Position numbers and translations under genes: made by a program. The notes under the pieces were generated by a model that searched no databases, was not told the DNA's origin, and saw only the letters and a list, made by a program, of their open reading frames with translations. Shown piece by piece: positions 1 to 8,146 of a stretch of 64,000 nt of DNA (positions are counted from its first letter, which is position 1; every line of letters starts with the position of its first letter). Source of the DNA: Candidatus Heimdallarchaeota archaeon (GTDB taxonomy: Archaea > Asgardarchaeota > Heimdallarchaeia > Hodarchaeales > Hodarchaeaceae); assembly GCA_020353515.1 (NCBI GenBank), contig CP070695.1, forward strand, positions 3,516,050 through 3,580,049, in the 5' to 3' direction.

Positions 1-683
1 TCGCTAGCATTTGCACGTAGGGCTCCTCCTCCTACATGAATTAATGGATATTCTGCCTTTACTATTAAATCAGCTGCTTTTTCAATTAGCGCAGGTGACG
101 CTACAGGATTAACTAAGCACCTATAATTTTCAGGTTTACAAACTGGCATCGTTAGTTCGGAGATATCATTTTTTTCAAATAAAACATCAGAGGGAACATC
201 AAGTAAAACGGGACCAGGTTTCCCAGAAGTCGCTGCACGAAAAGCCCAGTGGACCAAGCTTGGAATTCGCCTCCAAGGGGAAACTACTGCTTGCCACTTT
301 GTAATAGGTTTGAATAAATTAATTTGATCGAGATCCTGAGTCATTCCATGCCCAGGATAGATATTCCATGTTTGATTTTGAGCAGTAATCACAATCATGG
401 GAATAGAGTCAGCGAATGCAGTATATACTCCAGGAACTAAATCAGCAGCACCTGGACCAACAGTTCCTAAACACACACTCGGTTCATTTGTAACTCGTGT
501 CCATGCATCAGCGGCATTAGCGCTTGATTGCTCGTGTCGAAATGTAATGAAATCAATAGAATCCTCTTGATAGATTGCGTCAAGAATTGGATAAAGTTGA
601 TCACCTGGGATTCCAAATACAAATTTGACCCCTTCTTGTTTAAGACAGTTGATTATTAGCTCCCCACCAGTCATTTGGACCAT
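1..683 (-). CDS. Thiamine-diphosphate-dependent enzyme, acetolactate-synthase-like (N-terminal part)
   Basis: The frame opens at an ATG at 683 and runs off the left edge, giving about 227 residues. The N-terminal pyrimidine-binding domain is clear: a GGELIINCLKQEGVKFVFGI start, then PGDQLYPILDAI, then RHEQSSANAADAW, whose Glu is the catalytic Glu that activates the thiamine cofactor in this family. GTVGPGAADLVPG and PGPVLLDVPSDV follow, as in acetolactate synthase, pyruvate oxidase and benzoylformate decarboxylase relatives. The cofactor pyrophosphate-binding C-terminal domain lies outside, so the substrate cannot be set. No acetolactate synthase small subunit is visible next to it. It faces away from the acetyltransferase at 833 across a 149-base gap. 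Confidence 0.85.
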   Translation of the reverse strand, partial: MVQMTGGELIINCLKQEGVKFVFGIPGDQLYPILDAIYQEDSIDFITFRHEQSSANAADAWTRVTNEPSVCLGTVGPGAADLVPGVYTAFADSIPMIVITAQNQTWNIYPGHGMTQDLDQINLFKPITKWQAVVSPWRRIPSLVHWAFRAATSGKPGPVLLDVPSDVLFEKNDISELTMPVCKPENYRCLVNPVASPALIEKAADLIVKAEYPLIHVGGGALRANAS

Positions 684-832
684 GAATTAAATCACACCTA
701 TAATGATTTCACAGAAATCTCATTTTCTAAGGAATAGAGTAATTCTCAAAGCGTTAAATTGGATGTTATCTCGAAAATTAAATACCTATCCGAATGGTTA
801 ATAAATTACTGAACTGAAAAAAGAATGAAAAA

Positions 833-1396
833 ATGTCTAAAGGTAATCTTACTATATCTGAAATGAGAGAAGCTGATCACCAATTCCTTCTTGACATTTG
901 GCATATACCTCAAGTGATGCAATATGCTGACGAATTTCCTCGATTAAGAGGTTGGTCAAAATCCGATGATTTTCATGTAGCTTGGAGTGTTTATCAGCGT
1001 AAACGTGTTAAGTTAGGAAAAAATTACACACAATTGATTTTATGGTTTGATGAAAATACTCCTATTGGTGAATCCTTTTTTGCTCCCCTTAATGAAGGGT
1101 ATAAATTTGGTAAATGGGAAAAACCCGACAATGTGATATCTCTTATGGGTGATATCAAACTTTTACCACAATATTGGGGACGAGGTTTAGGCTCGAAAGG
1201 AATAAAGTTGGTAATACGCTTTGTTTTTACTAAAACAAGTTGTGAACTCTTTGTAGTACCCCCCCATAGATTAAATCCTGCAGCAAGCCGCGTTTATGAT
1301 AAAGTAGGATTTATTCCTTTTACTGGTATGAGATCTTGGCGAAATCATAAAATTATGGAAATGACTAGAAAAAGGTACAATGAAATTTATAAGTAA
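833..1396 (+). CDS. GNAT-family N-acetyltransferase
   Basis: A 187-residue protein of the GCN5-related acetyltransferase fold, which moves an acetyl group from acetyl-CoA to an amine. The acetyl-CoA-binding motif A is seen near residues 110-125 (LLPQYWGRGLGSKGIK, with the Q/RxxGxG/A core), followed by NPAASRVYDKVGF, the usual motif B end where the acceptor domain closes. The N-terminal half is typical of the RimJ/RimL-like subgroup, so a protein or aminoglycoside-like amine substrate is possible, but nothing in the neighbourhood identifies it. It reads divergently from the thiamine enzyme and convergently with the gene ending at 1426. Confidence 0.85.
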   Translation: MSKGNLTISEMREADHQFLLDIWHIPQVMQYADEFPRLRGWSKSDDFHVAWSVYQRKRVKLGKNYTQLILWFDENTPIGESFFAPLNEGYKFGKWEKPDNVISLMGDIKLLPQYWGRGLGSKGIKLVIRFVFTKTSCELFVVPPHRLNPAASRVYDKVGFIPFTGMRSWRNHKIMEMTRKRYNEIYK

Positions 1397-1425
1397 AAGG
1401 AATTGTATTTTGGTATAAATTTACG

Positions 1426-1929
1426 CTAAATGGAATAGCCATGGATACTCTCAAGTTCACTGAGAAAATATTTTTTGTCTTCATCTTTCTTGATTTTTTC
1501 GCCTGCTTCCTTTGCTAAGGTAATATATTTCTGGAATTCAGTTTCCTTATCCAGGACTATTGCATAAGCTCTTGCCAGAGCTTCGTATGCAAAAGCGATG
1601 TCAAAATCACCAATATTATTTTCTTCACAGATTTGAAGACACCTCTTGGCATGATATTCAGCAGCATTGGGTCTTTTTAAGATCGAATACACACGTGAGA
1701 TTTGCCAGTCACCCCGTTCAAGATTCATAGGCCCAGTTTTAGGATATTTACCAGAGGAAACCACAATTCCCCAATGATATCGTGATGCATGAGCAGAATG
1801 AATCATTTCGTCATCCTCATCGGGATTTCGATCCTTTTTGTCTAATAAATCCCATGTATGATTAAATAATTGAGCGGCCATTTTTCTATGCCACTCTAAT
1901 TCAGTTAATTTTTCTTTTGTTTCAGACAT
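1426..1929 (-). CDS. Conserved helical (TPR-like) hypothetical protein
   Basis: A 167-residue soluble, charged protein predicted to be almost wholly alpha-helical. Residues about 60-150 form helix pairs reminiscent of tetratricopeptide repeats: AEYHAKRCLQICEENN, then FDIAFAYEALARAYAIV, with the alternation of small and aromatic residues usual for TPR helices. The N-terminal part (LEWHRKMAAQLFNHTWDLLD) resembles a small family of stand-alone proteins in bacteria and archaea of unknown function, but I cannot name it. The ATG at 1929 is the only sensible start. No operon partner: the next gene on this strand starts 150 bases upstream of it at 2080. Confidence 0.7.
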   Translation of the reverse strand: MSETKEKLTELEWHRKMAAQLFNHTWDLLDKKDRNPDEDDEMIHSAHASRYHWGIVVSSGKYPKTGPMNLERGDWQISRVYSILKRPNAAEYHAKRCLQICEENNIGDFDIAFAYEALARAYAIVLDKETEFQKYITLAKEAGEKIKKDEDKKYFLSELESIHGYSI

Positions 1930-2079
1930 ACTTCTATCTCCAGTTGTTCACCCTTCGTATCAGAAAAAGTATCGGGTAATGTTTGAGATACTATAACCAA
2001 TGTTTAACTAAAAATAAATTTATCACGAAATCGAAAATAGTCTGAATATTATTGAAAAAGAATTTTACGTTGATTAAAC

Positions 2080-2838
2080 CTAACTCTCACAAACGAAGAT
2101 CATGTCTACTGAATCAGATGATTGAAAGATATTTTTCTGATAATCCCCAAATACTTTAATATTCGTGAAATCAAATTTTTTTAATAGGGATATCATTTTA
2201 CTTTGATTTATGCGAAGGATATTGGCTTTACCAGTTGAAGTCATCTCCCACTTGGTGGCCTCCTTTGGTCTATAAAGAGTAAGAATCTCAGGGTGAACAA
2301 ATTTCTCTGAAGTTGAAAATCCTCGTAAAAATATGTATTCCCCTTCTGTTGTATTGATAGAACGAGGAGCTGACCATCCTGAACGTTCTTTACTTGTGTT
2401 AAGTAAATGAAAAATTAAAAGGCCTTTTGGTTTTCTTAATAGCTGAGCAAACCGTTTTATTATTCCCTCAAAATCAGATGATGCAGACATTAATCCTACA
2501 GAGTTCCCTAGGCTAATAATAGCATCGAACACTCGTTGGTTAAAAATTTTAAGGTCTAAGAAGTCGTGAACAAGCATCTCGGTTTCTGGTAATCTCGTTT
2601 TGGCCTCTTCTATCATAGTTTTCTCAATGTCAATACCAGTAACTTGATACCCCAATTTTTTGTGTAATATTTCTGCATGACGACCCGTACCACAGCCTAC
2701 TTCTAAAATTGTTCTAATTGGTGGTTGAAAATTAGTAAGAAAATATGATAAGAATGGAATTTCAGTTAATAATCTTTTTTCCCAATCAACTAATAGGTCA
2801 TAATGTTTTCCACCTGATAATAATGATGATTTTTCCAA
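2080..2838 (-). CDS. Class I SAM-dependent methyltransferase
   Basis: A 252-residue methyltransferase of the Rossmann-like class I type. Motif I, which binds S-adenosylmethionine, is at residues 44-58 (TILEVGCGTGRHAEI); an acidic residue ends strand 2 (VTGIDIEKTMIEEA), and a motif IV-like AIISLGNSVGLM lies near residue 105. The C-terminal half carries a beta-rich insertion, as in small-molecule methyltransferases of the Methyltransf_25/31 type. The substrate is not evident. It is a single gene between a convergent-side helical protein and the divergent phosphatase at 3025. Confidence 0.85.
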   Translation of the reverse strand: MEKSSLLSGGKHYDLLVDWEKRLLTEIPFLSYFLTNFQPPIRTILEVGCGTGRHAEILHKKLGYQVTGIDIEKTMIEEAKTRLPETEMLVHDFLDLKIFNQRVFDAIISLGNSVGLMSASSDFEGIIKRFAQLLRKPKGLLIFHLLNTSKERSGWSAPRSINTTEGEYIFLRGFSTSEKFVHPEILTLYRPKEATKWEMTSTGKANILRINQSKMISLLKKFDFTNIKVFGDYQKNIFQSSDSVDMIFVCES

Positions 2839-3024
2839 AGTGTAACCGTCCGTTATTTTTAGTCGTGGCCTAAAACAAGCTAGGATTTATAGTAGGACAT
2901 ATTATTTGTATTGGTTTGATTTCTGTAAGTTACAAACACTAATTAAAATTCAAATATTCTGAAGAATCTTCATTATTTACCCTAATTATACTATGAAGTT
3001 ACTTTTTATGTGAGTCTGAGTTAA

Positions 3025-3810
3025 ATGACAAAAAAATTTCTGAATGTTGCAATCGAGGCCTCGCAAAAGGCTGGCAAGTTAATCATTGATCTGTTTTACA
3101 AAGACATAGAGATTACAACTAAACCTGATCAAAGTATTATAACGGAAGCTGACTTAAAAGCTGATACCATAATAAGAAGTATTATTTATGAGAATTTTCC
3201 TTCTCATGACGTTCTCTCAGAGGAAAGTGGAAGAAGTAACCATTCTTCAGAGTATCTATGGATTATTGATCCACTAGATGGCTCAACGAATTTTTCTGTT
3301 CGGAATCCATTTATTGCAGTTTCTATCGGATTACTGAGAAGAGATCACCCTCTTTTAGGAGTAGTGTACTCTCCATTTCAGGATGAACTTTTTAGGGCAG
3401 AAATCAACAGAGGAGCTTTTTTAAATAACAAGCCCATCTCAGTTGATGAGAAAGTAGCATTTGAGAATGCATTTTTGGCGTTTGACAACGGACGAGATTT
3501 ACATTCGCGAAACAAAATGATACAAATATATAAGAGGCTTAAGGCTCGAAATAACAAAGTGCGGCAGGTAGGAGCAGCAGCTCTTGAGTTATGTTATGTT
3601 GCTTCGGGACGTTTTGGCGCTTTTATAGCACCTGGTTTGAACTCTTGGGATATACTTGCGGGGGAGCTTATTGTAAAAGAAGCTAATGGATTAACAACTG
3701 ATTTTCAAAATAACTCATTTACTTTAACATCTTCAAATATCATTGCTTCTTCTCATTCCCTTCATCCAATTTTGTTAGATATTGTAAAAGATCTGCCAAG
3801 AAAAGATTAA
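3025..3810 (+). CDS. Inositol-monophosphatase family phosphatase
   Basis: A 261-residue Mg-dependent sugar phosphatase of the IMPase/FBPase/PAP-phosphatase superfamily. All metal-site motifs are visible: SEESGR at 65-70, DPLDGSTNF at 82-90 holding the two metal-binding Asp and the catalytic Thr, and WDILAGELIV near 208, whose Asp binds the third metal. Length fits the archaeal SuhB-type enzymes, which often hydrolyse both myo-inositol-1-phosphate and fructose-1,6-bisphosphate. In an archaeon an inositol route to ether phospholipids or a gluconeogenic role are both possible; the sequence does not decide. It stands alone, about 600 bases from the next gene. Confidence 0.9.
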   Translation: MTKKFLNVAIEASQKAGKLIIDLFYKDIEITTKPDQSIITEADLKADTIIRSIIYENFPSHDVLSEESGRSNHSSEYLWIIDPLDGSTNFSVRNPFIAVSIGLLRRDHPLLGVVYSPFQDELFRAEINRGAFLNNKPISVDEKVAFENAFLAFDNGRDLHSRNKMIQIYKRLKARNNKVRQVGAAALELCYVASGRFGAFIAPGLNSWDILAGELIVKEANGLTTDFQNNSFTLTSSNIIASSHSLHPILLDIVKDLPRKD

Positions 3811-3829
3811 GTTTTATGAAGAGATGAAT

Positions 3830-4438
3830 ATTAATTATCAAAATACTTTAATGATAATTCTGAAACATTTTCAATATACTTGAGTCCTTTACTCATAAAT
3901 TTACTAGAAAAAATCAAAAAAGAGTTTTTTCTAATGCTTTTAGATTAGTAGCAATGCAGGTCTTGGGTAATACGTGGTTAGTACGTTCTCTTATAAGTTC
4001 TCTTAGAAGACGGGAAAAATATAAGCCGACAATATTATTAAAGACCTACTCATTGTAATTTAGCAAAGGCTTTTGGTTAATTACGCTGGTGTGTGGCCTT
4101 CTTATGTATTGGGATTCGTTTTTCAGACAATTAAATTCTGAAAATTCGAAAAAGGAAAAATCTTTTCTATGCATTTGTCGTGATCCTGGGAAGGGGGGGT
4201 TAATTCATGAACCAGGCAGAAGATTACGTTTCGTTGGCCAATGTTCTCAAGATAAAGCGTGCTTTAAGATTCGTTTTGATTCTAAGCGAAGCCTTTCCAG
4301 AAAGTTACAGATCGTTTCTAAACCAAAAAAGAGGAAGGAAGAGGAGAGAAAAGACATACGTCTTACATTGGATGCATTTCTAAGTCCTTCTTATAGTCTC
4401 TTAGATCCTAAAGAGGACGCAGCTGAATAGAAGGATCT
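3830..4438 (+). pseudogene. Unexplained region with broken open frames, possibly a decayed gene
   Basis: This 600-base gap between the phosphatase and the thiolase carries short open stretches in several plus-strand frames: one ending in a TAA at about 4060 (NAFRLVAMQVLGNT, then RRREKYKP), a GTG-started frame at 4089-4430 of 113 residues, and an ATG frame at 4207 (NQAEDYVSLANVLKIKRALR, then KRGRKRREK). None looks like a complete protein and the 113-residue frame has no ribosome-binding site. The basic RGRKRR segment and the richer GC around 4150-4420 are compatible with a decayed transposase or transferred gene, but no terminal repeats were seen. It could equally be noncoding. Confidence 0.3.
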
Positions 4439-5635
4439 TCACACATCACGAGATAATAAAAGAGACATACCCAATCCACCCCCTCCACATAATGTGCTAA
4501 GCCCTAGGGAGATTTGACGCTTTTGCATTTCATGGAGTAATGTCACTACTATTCGTGTTCCTGTACACCCTACCGGGTGTCCTAATCCTATACCTGAACC
4601 GTTAACATTCGTGATGCTTCGATCTAAGTTTAGTTCCCTCTCTGCGGCTAAATAAGTTGCAGCGAAAGCTTCGTTAACTTCGATCAGCGAGACATCATCA
4701 AGAGTGTATTCTGTTATCTTAGAAAACAGATTATTTGTTGCAGGTATCGGGCCTAATCCCATTCGATCTGGTTCAACACCACCAATCCCATATCCAACAA
4801 TCTTAGCTAAAGGGATGATCCCAAGCTCATCTGCTTTTGTCTGACTCATAATTATTACTGCAGCTGCTCCATCATTGATACCCGAAGAATTTCCTGCCGT
4901 TACAACTCCACCATTGGGTTTAAAAACTGGTTTCATTTTTGCTAAATCTTCTAGTGAGTATTCACGTGGATGTTCATCAGTGTCAAAGTTATGTAAACCT
5001 GTTCTAGTTTTCAATTCAATAGGGACTATCTCATCCTTAAATCGTCCTGTTTTATTTGCTTTGATAGCATTAGTGTGAGATCGTAAAGCAACTTCATCTA
5101 ATTCTTCACGTTTAAGCTTAAACTCTTCAGCAAGGATTTCAGCAGTCATACCCATTAATTTATCTCCGCCTGCTTTTAATCCTTCCATAACACCATCCAC
5201 CATTTTTTTATCAAAGTATCTAGAACCCCAACGCATATCATAGGAGAGGTACGGTATTGTTGACATGCTTTCAACTCCTCCAGCTAAAATTGTTTCGCAC
5301 TTGTCTTCTGCTTGAATTTGGTGCATACCAGATACAATAGCCTCCATCGCTGATGTACACACACGATTCATCGTGACAGCGGGAACTTCTTTCGGGATAC
5401 TAGCTCTTAAAGCTGCGATCCTTGTCACATTCATGTATCGATTATCCTCAACACAACAACCAAATCGTACATCATTTATTTGATTCACTAAATTTGGGAT
5501 TTCTACACGATCAATTGTTGCTTTCATTGCTACTGCTGCTAAATCAGGTGCATGAAGATCTTTTAATGCTCCCCCAAAGTCGCCAATGGCGGTTCTAACT
5601 GCAGAAACGATTACAACATCATCTAACTGGGTCAT
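4439..5635 (-). CDS. Thiolase / acetyl-CoA C-acetyltransferase
   Basis: A full-length 398-residue thiolase. The nucleophilic Cys is C93 (NRVCTSAMEAI), the catalytic His is H353 in GLGHPVGCTGTR, and the second catalytic Cys is C383 in CGGGGLG; the VNEAFAA and ITNVNGSGIGLG motifs are also present. It joins two acetyl-CoA to acetoacetyl-CoA or cleaves 3-ketoacyl-CoA with CoA. No OB-fold DUF35 partner or HMG-CoA synthase is adjacent, which argues against the archaeal mevalonate thiolase complex and for a biosynthetic or degradative acetoacetyl-CoA thiolase. A second, different thiolase lies at 27878, beside a dehydrogenase/hydratase fusion. It is followed upstream by a membrane protein on the same strand. 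Confidence 0.93.
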   Translation of the reverse strand: MTQLDDVVIVSAVRTAIGDFGGALKDLHAPDLAAVAMKATIDRVEIPNLVNQINDVRFGCCVEDNRYMNVTRIAALRASIPKEVPAVTMNRVCTSAMEAIVSGMHQIQAEDKCETILAGGVESMSTIPYLSYDMRWGSRYFDKKMVDGVMEGLKAGGDKLMGMTAEILAEEFKLKREELDEVALRSHTNAIKANKTGRFKDEIVPIELKTRTGLHNFDTDEHPREYSLEDLAKMKPVFKPNGGVVTAGNSSGINDGAAAVIIMSQTKADELGIIPLAKIVGYGIGGVEPDRMGLGPIPATNNLFSKITEYTLDDVSLIEVNEAFAATYLAAERELNLDRSITNVNGSGIGLGHPVGCTGTRIVVTLLHEMQKRQISLGLSTLCGGGGLGMSLLLSRDV

Positions 5636-5695
5636 TTTAGCATCAAATCCTTTAGATTAAAAAAGGAGGATAGCGATTCTATGTATTGACAATCG

Positions 5696-6136
5696 CTATG
5701 TTCGTGATTTATTAGTAATTGAAAGTAAGACTGCGATCGTTGGAGCTAAAGCCAAGGGTAGAGCAAAAAAGAATTGATCTAACCATTGATCTAAATCGAT
5801 TACTACAGTACCACCTTCAAGTAATGGCTTTATCAGCCAGGCAATGACTATGGCAAAACTTGCAATTATCCATAGAATAAAGAACATCAAACTTAATAAT
5901 CCAACTCTTTCTCCTTCTTCAATCCAGCGGGTAGAACCCCAACCTGACAAAAATGTGACTATAAACCATGCAATAGCAAAAACTAATAATACGGTGCGTG
6001 CTGGTGTTAGTAAATCGATACCTAGCTGGGTAAATACATCTGATAGAATATCAGATATAATTAGCGATAGGAGATATCCAAGAATGACGAAAACAAATGT
6101 TGAAACGTAAACAGCCATTTTTTCTGAACCTTTCAT
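5696..6136 (-). CDS. Four-helix membrane protein, unknown function
   Basis: A 146-residue protein with four hydrophobic segments at about 9-30, 47-65, 79-102 and 121-141, short loops and no recognised domain. Two ATG codons are possible, 6136 (preceded by AAGGTTGA) and 6118; both give the same membrane topology. It lies 60 bases upstream of the thiolase on the same strand, so the two could share a transcript, but no functional link can be read from the sequence. Confidence 0.65.
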   Translation of the reverse strand: MKGSEKMAVYVSTFVFVILGYLLSLIISDILSDVFTQLGIDLLTPARTVLLVFAIAWFIVTFLSGWGSTRWIEEGERVGLLSLMFFILWIIASFAIVIAWLIKPLLEGGTVVIDLDQWLDQFFFALPLALAPTIAVLLSITNKSRT

Positions 6137-6514
6137 TATAATTCAACCTTCGATGAATTCATTACTACGTTAATTTAATGTAAAACGCTCGTAAGTAATG
6201 GCATTTATTAATATTCCTCCATTTTTCCAAGAAACTATTTTCTAATAGAAATATCTAAATTATTTAGAACTAGAAACATTTCCAAATTAACGGTAAAATT
6301 AGAAATTAATCAAGATGTTGACGAGTTATCTGTTCCATTCTGATTAAACCAAATTAGTTTAAAATTAACAAAGATCAAAAGGGCCTTATAGTCACTGAAT
6401 AATTTTCAGGGCATTGAATAATTATTTCACTATATTAAGGATAATTTTTAAGGAGCAAAAGCTTAAAGTGGAATACAGCGTATTTCATAAGAAGCTAGAA
6501 TTTTGGTGTAAGGA
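6137..6514. other. Intergenic region, divergent promoters
   Basis: A 378-base noncoding gap between the membrane protein and the Roadblock gene. It is very AT-rich and has no open frame of note. A loose direct repeat of TGAATAATT about 21 bases apart sits near 6396-6430. The right end carries the ribosome-binding site of the Roadblock gene (GGTG, about eight bases before the ATG at 6515). Nothing resembling a structured RNA was seen. Confidence 0.5.
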
Positions 6515-6904
6515 ATGCTAGAAGACGACGCTGAGATCATGGATCGTTTGCAGCAAATTGAACGAATACTTCGGGAGGTTCAAAGCAGAATTCCTGATCT
6601 TGAAGGATTAGCAGTAGTTACTAGAGATGGCCTCCCAATTGCTAGTGCACTCTACACCAACACTGATGAAGATCGAATTTCTGCTATGACTGCAGCAAGT
6701 CTTTCTCTTTCTGAACGTGTTGTATTAGAATTAGAGAGGGGAATAATGGAACAACTAATCATAACAGGCTCAAATGGCCTCGTAATAATTCGTGATGCTG
6801 GTGAGCATGCAGTTTTAGTAGGGATTGCACGAGTTGATGCAAAATTAGGATTAGTTTTACTTGACATGAAAAGAGCTGCTAAGAAACTTTCTTCAATGAT
6901 CTAA
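6515..6904 (+). CDS. Roadblock/LC7 domain protein
   Basis: A 129-residue single-domain protein of the Roadblock/LC7 family. After an N-terminal helix of about 25 residues, residues 28-125 give the alternating pattern typical of the fold: IPDLEGLAVVTRDGLPIASA, a long middle helix (ISAMTAASLSLSERVVLEL), then strands LIITGSNGLVIIRDA and HAVLVGIARVDAKLG and a C-terminal helix. In bacteria (MglB) and eukaryotes (Ragulator, dynein LC7) these proteins bind and regulate small Ras-like GTPases, and Asgard archaea carry many copies. No GTPase gene is in this window, so the partner is unknown. Confidence 0.9.
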   Translation: MLEDDAEIMDRLQQIERILREVQSRIPDLEGLAVVTRDGLPIASALYTNTDEDRISAMTAASLSLSERVVLELERGIMEQLIITGSNGLVIIRDAGEHAVLVGIARVDAKLGLVLLDMKRAAKKLSSMI

Positions 6905-6934
6905 TACCTTAATCTATTCTCCTATTCTGTTTTT

Positions 6935-8101
6935 TCAACTATTTACGTCTAGGCTGTGACTTTCCATGCTAGGATGTTCAGGGATACCTAGGTTTTTTGC
7001 TAACTGTGCAATACAAGATTCAAAAGTAATAGAAGTTGCATATTCAAATTTGGGGAAATACATCTCATATTTAGTTAATTGAAGATTTTCCAGTATTGTT
7101 TTTAGGTTTCTCCCAGATATGACAAGAAATTCATCTGATTTCTTTGCAATTTGGGATTGAGAAGAGGAAGTAATACTAAATACCTTCAGTTGACTCATTT
7201 TTGCATTTTCTATCATTTTTAGCATCATTGAAGAAGTACCACTCCCAGATAATGTTATTAGTAAGTCTCCTTCACGACGGAATCGCCAATCATTTATCGA
7301 AAGAACTTTCATTCCTAATGATTGAAGCCTCAATGAACTCATTGTGGCTACAATGCTATTTATCCCATTACCATAAAAGAAAACTTTGGAATCCGGCTTG
7401 AAGCAATAATCACTTAAAAACTCCATGAGTGTAGTAAGTCTTGGGTTATGTTCTAAATCGTTGAATGTATTTTCTGCTGACCTTAAAATCTCAGTAGTAG
7501 CTTCATTAAAGCCTTTGGTACATGAACCTTTATGGACACCATTAATGACTCCAAAACCTGTTATCATTGCAGTTAATTCAAAAATGGTTCCTAAAGGAGA
7601 TAATGGATCATGTTCTCTTGTGAATAGACTAATATGATCCTGTGGATGATATCCCATAGGACATTGAATTACTCCATCAGATAATTTAGCTGCCTTGGAA
7701 TCTAATGCTCCTGTAAATGTTAAGACTATACTTTTTTTCCGAACGACCTCCTCGAGAACCATAGTTGTAAGTTTAGTCCACCCAGAACCAGTGATAGCGA
7801 TGACGACATCATTTTTCTTAACAGGTTGGATGATATTTTCTCCAAGATAAAATACTCTGCTTGAAAATCCGATATTTTTTAGACATTCACCAAGAATCAT
7901 TCCAATCAATCGTGATCGACCTACTCCTACAATATGAATCAGTTTATCCTTATTTTCAAGAGCATCAGAGAGAGTTTGACAAAAAATCGCGAGGTGATGA
8001 GGATCTTGATTAATTGTATTAACTGAGCGTTGAGCTGTACGCATCAATAATAGATAAGCTGATTTGAAAGCGGAAATATCACTTTTATGAGAACTATTCA
8101 T
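6935..8101 (-). CDS. Tandem SIS-domain protein, 6-phospho-3-hexuloisomerase-like
   Basis: A 388-residue protein with two sugar-isomerase (SIS) domains. The first, about residues 35-195, follows the archaeal 6-phospho-3-hexuloisomerase plan: IVGVGRSRLIGMILGECL, VVIAITGSGWTKLTTMVLEE and PLSPLGTIFELTAMI. The second, about 230-350, is less conserved but keeps VFFYGNGINSIVATMSSLRL, LLITLSGSGTSSMMLKMI and SITSSSQSQIAKKSD. Normal hexuloisomerases are about 180-200 residues and single-domain, so this is a fused or duplicated form. It sits 45 bases downstream of an AMP-phosphorylase paralogue on the same strand, suggesting a role in sugar-phosphate handling around nucleotide breakdown. Exact substrate unknown. 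Confidence 0.8.
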   Translation of the reverse strand: MNSSHKSDISAFKSAYLLLMRTAQRSVNTINQDPHHLAIFCQTLSDALENKDKLIHIVGVGRSRLIGMILGECLKNIGFSSRVFYLGENIIQPVKKNDVVIAITGSGWTKLTTMVLEEVVRKKSIVLTFTGALDSKAAKLSDGVIQCPMGYHPQDHISLFTREHDPLSPLGTIFELTAMITGFGVINGVHKGSCTKGFNEATTEILRSAENTFNDLEHNPRLTTLMEFLSDYCFKPDSKVFFYGNGINSIVATMSSLRLQSLGMKVLSINDWRFRREGDLLITLSGSGTSSMMLKMIENAKMSQLKVFSITSSSQSQIAKKSDEFLVISGRNLKTILENLQLTKYEMYFPKFEYATSITFESCIAQLAKNLGIPEHPSMESHSLDVNS

Positions 8102-8146
8102 TTTCTTCTACACACATGAAATATGGTTCAGTTGAAGCACTACTCA

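Noticed and set aside
4439..5635. Assignment as the mevalonate-pathway thiolase
   Set aside because: Neither HMG-CoA synthase nor the DUF35 partner usual for the archaeal complex is adjacent.
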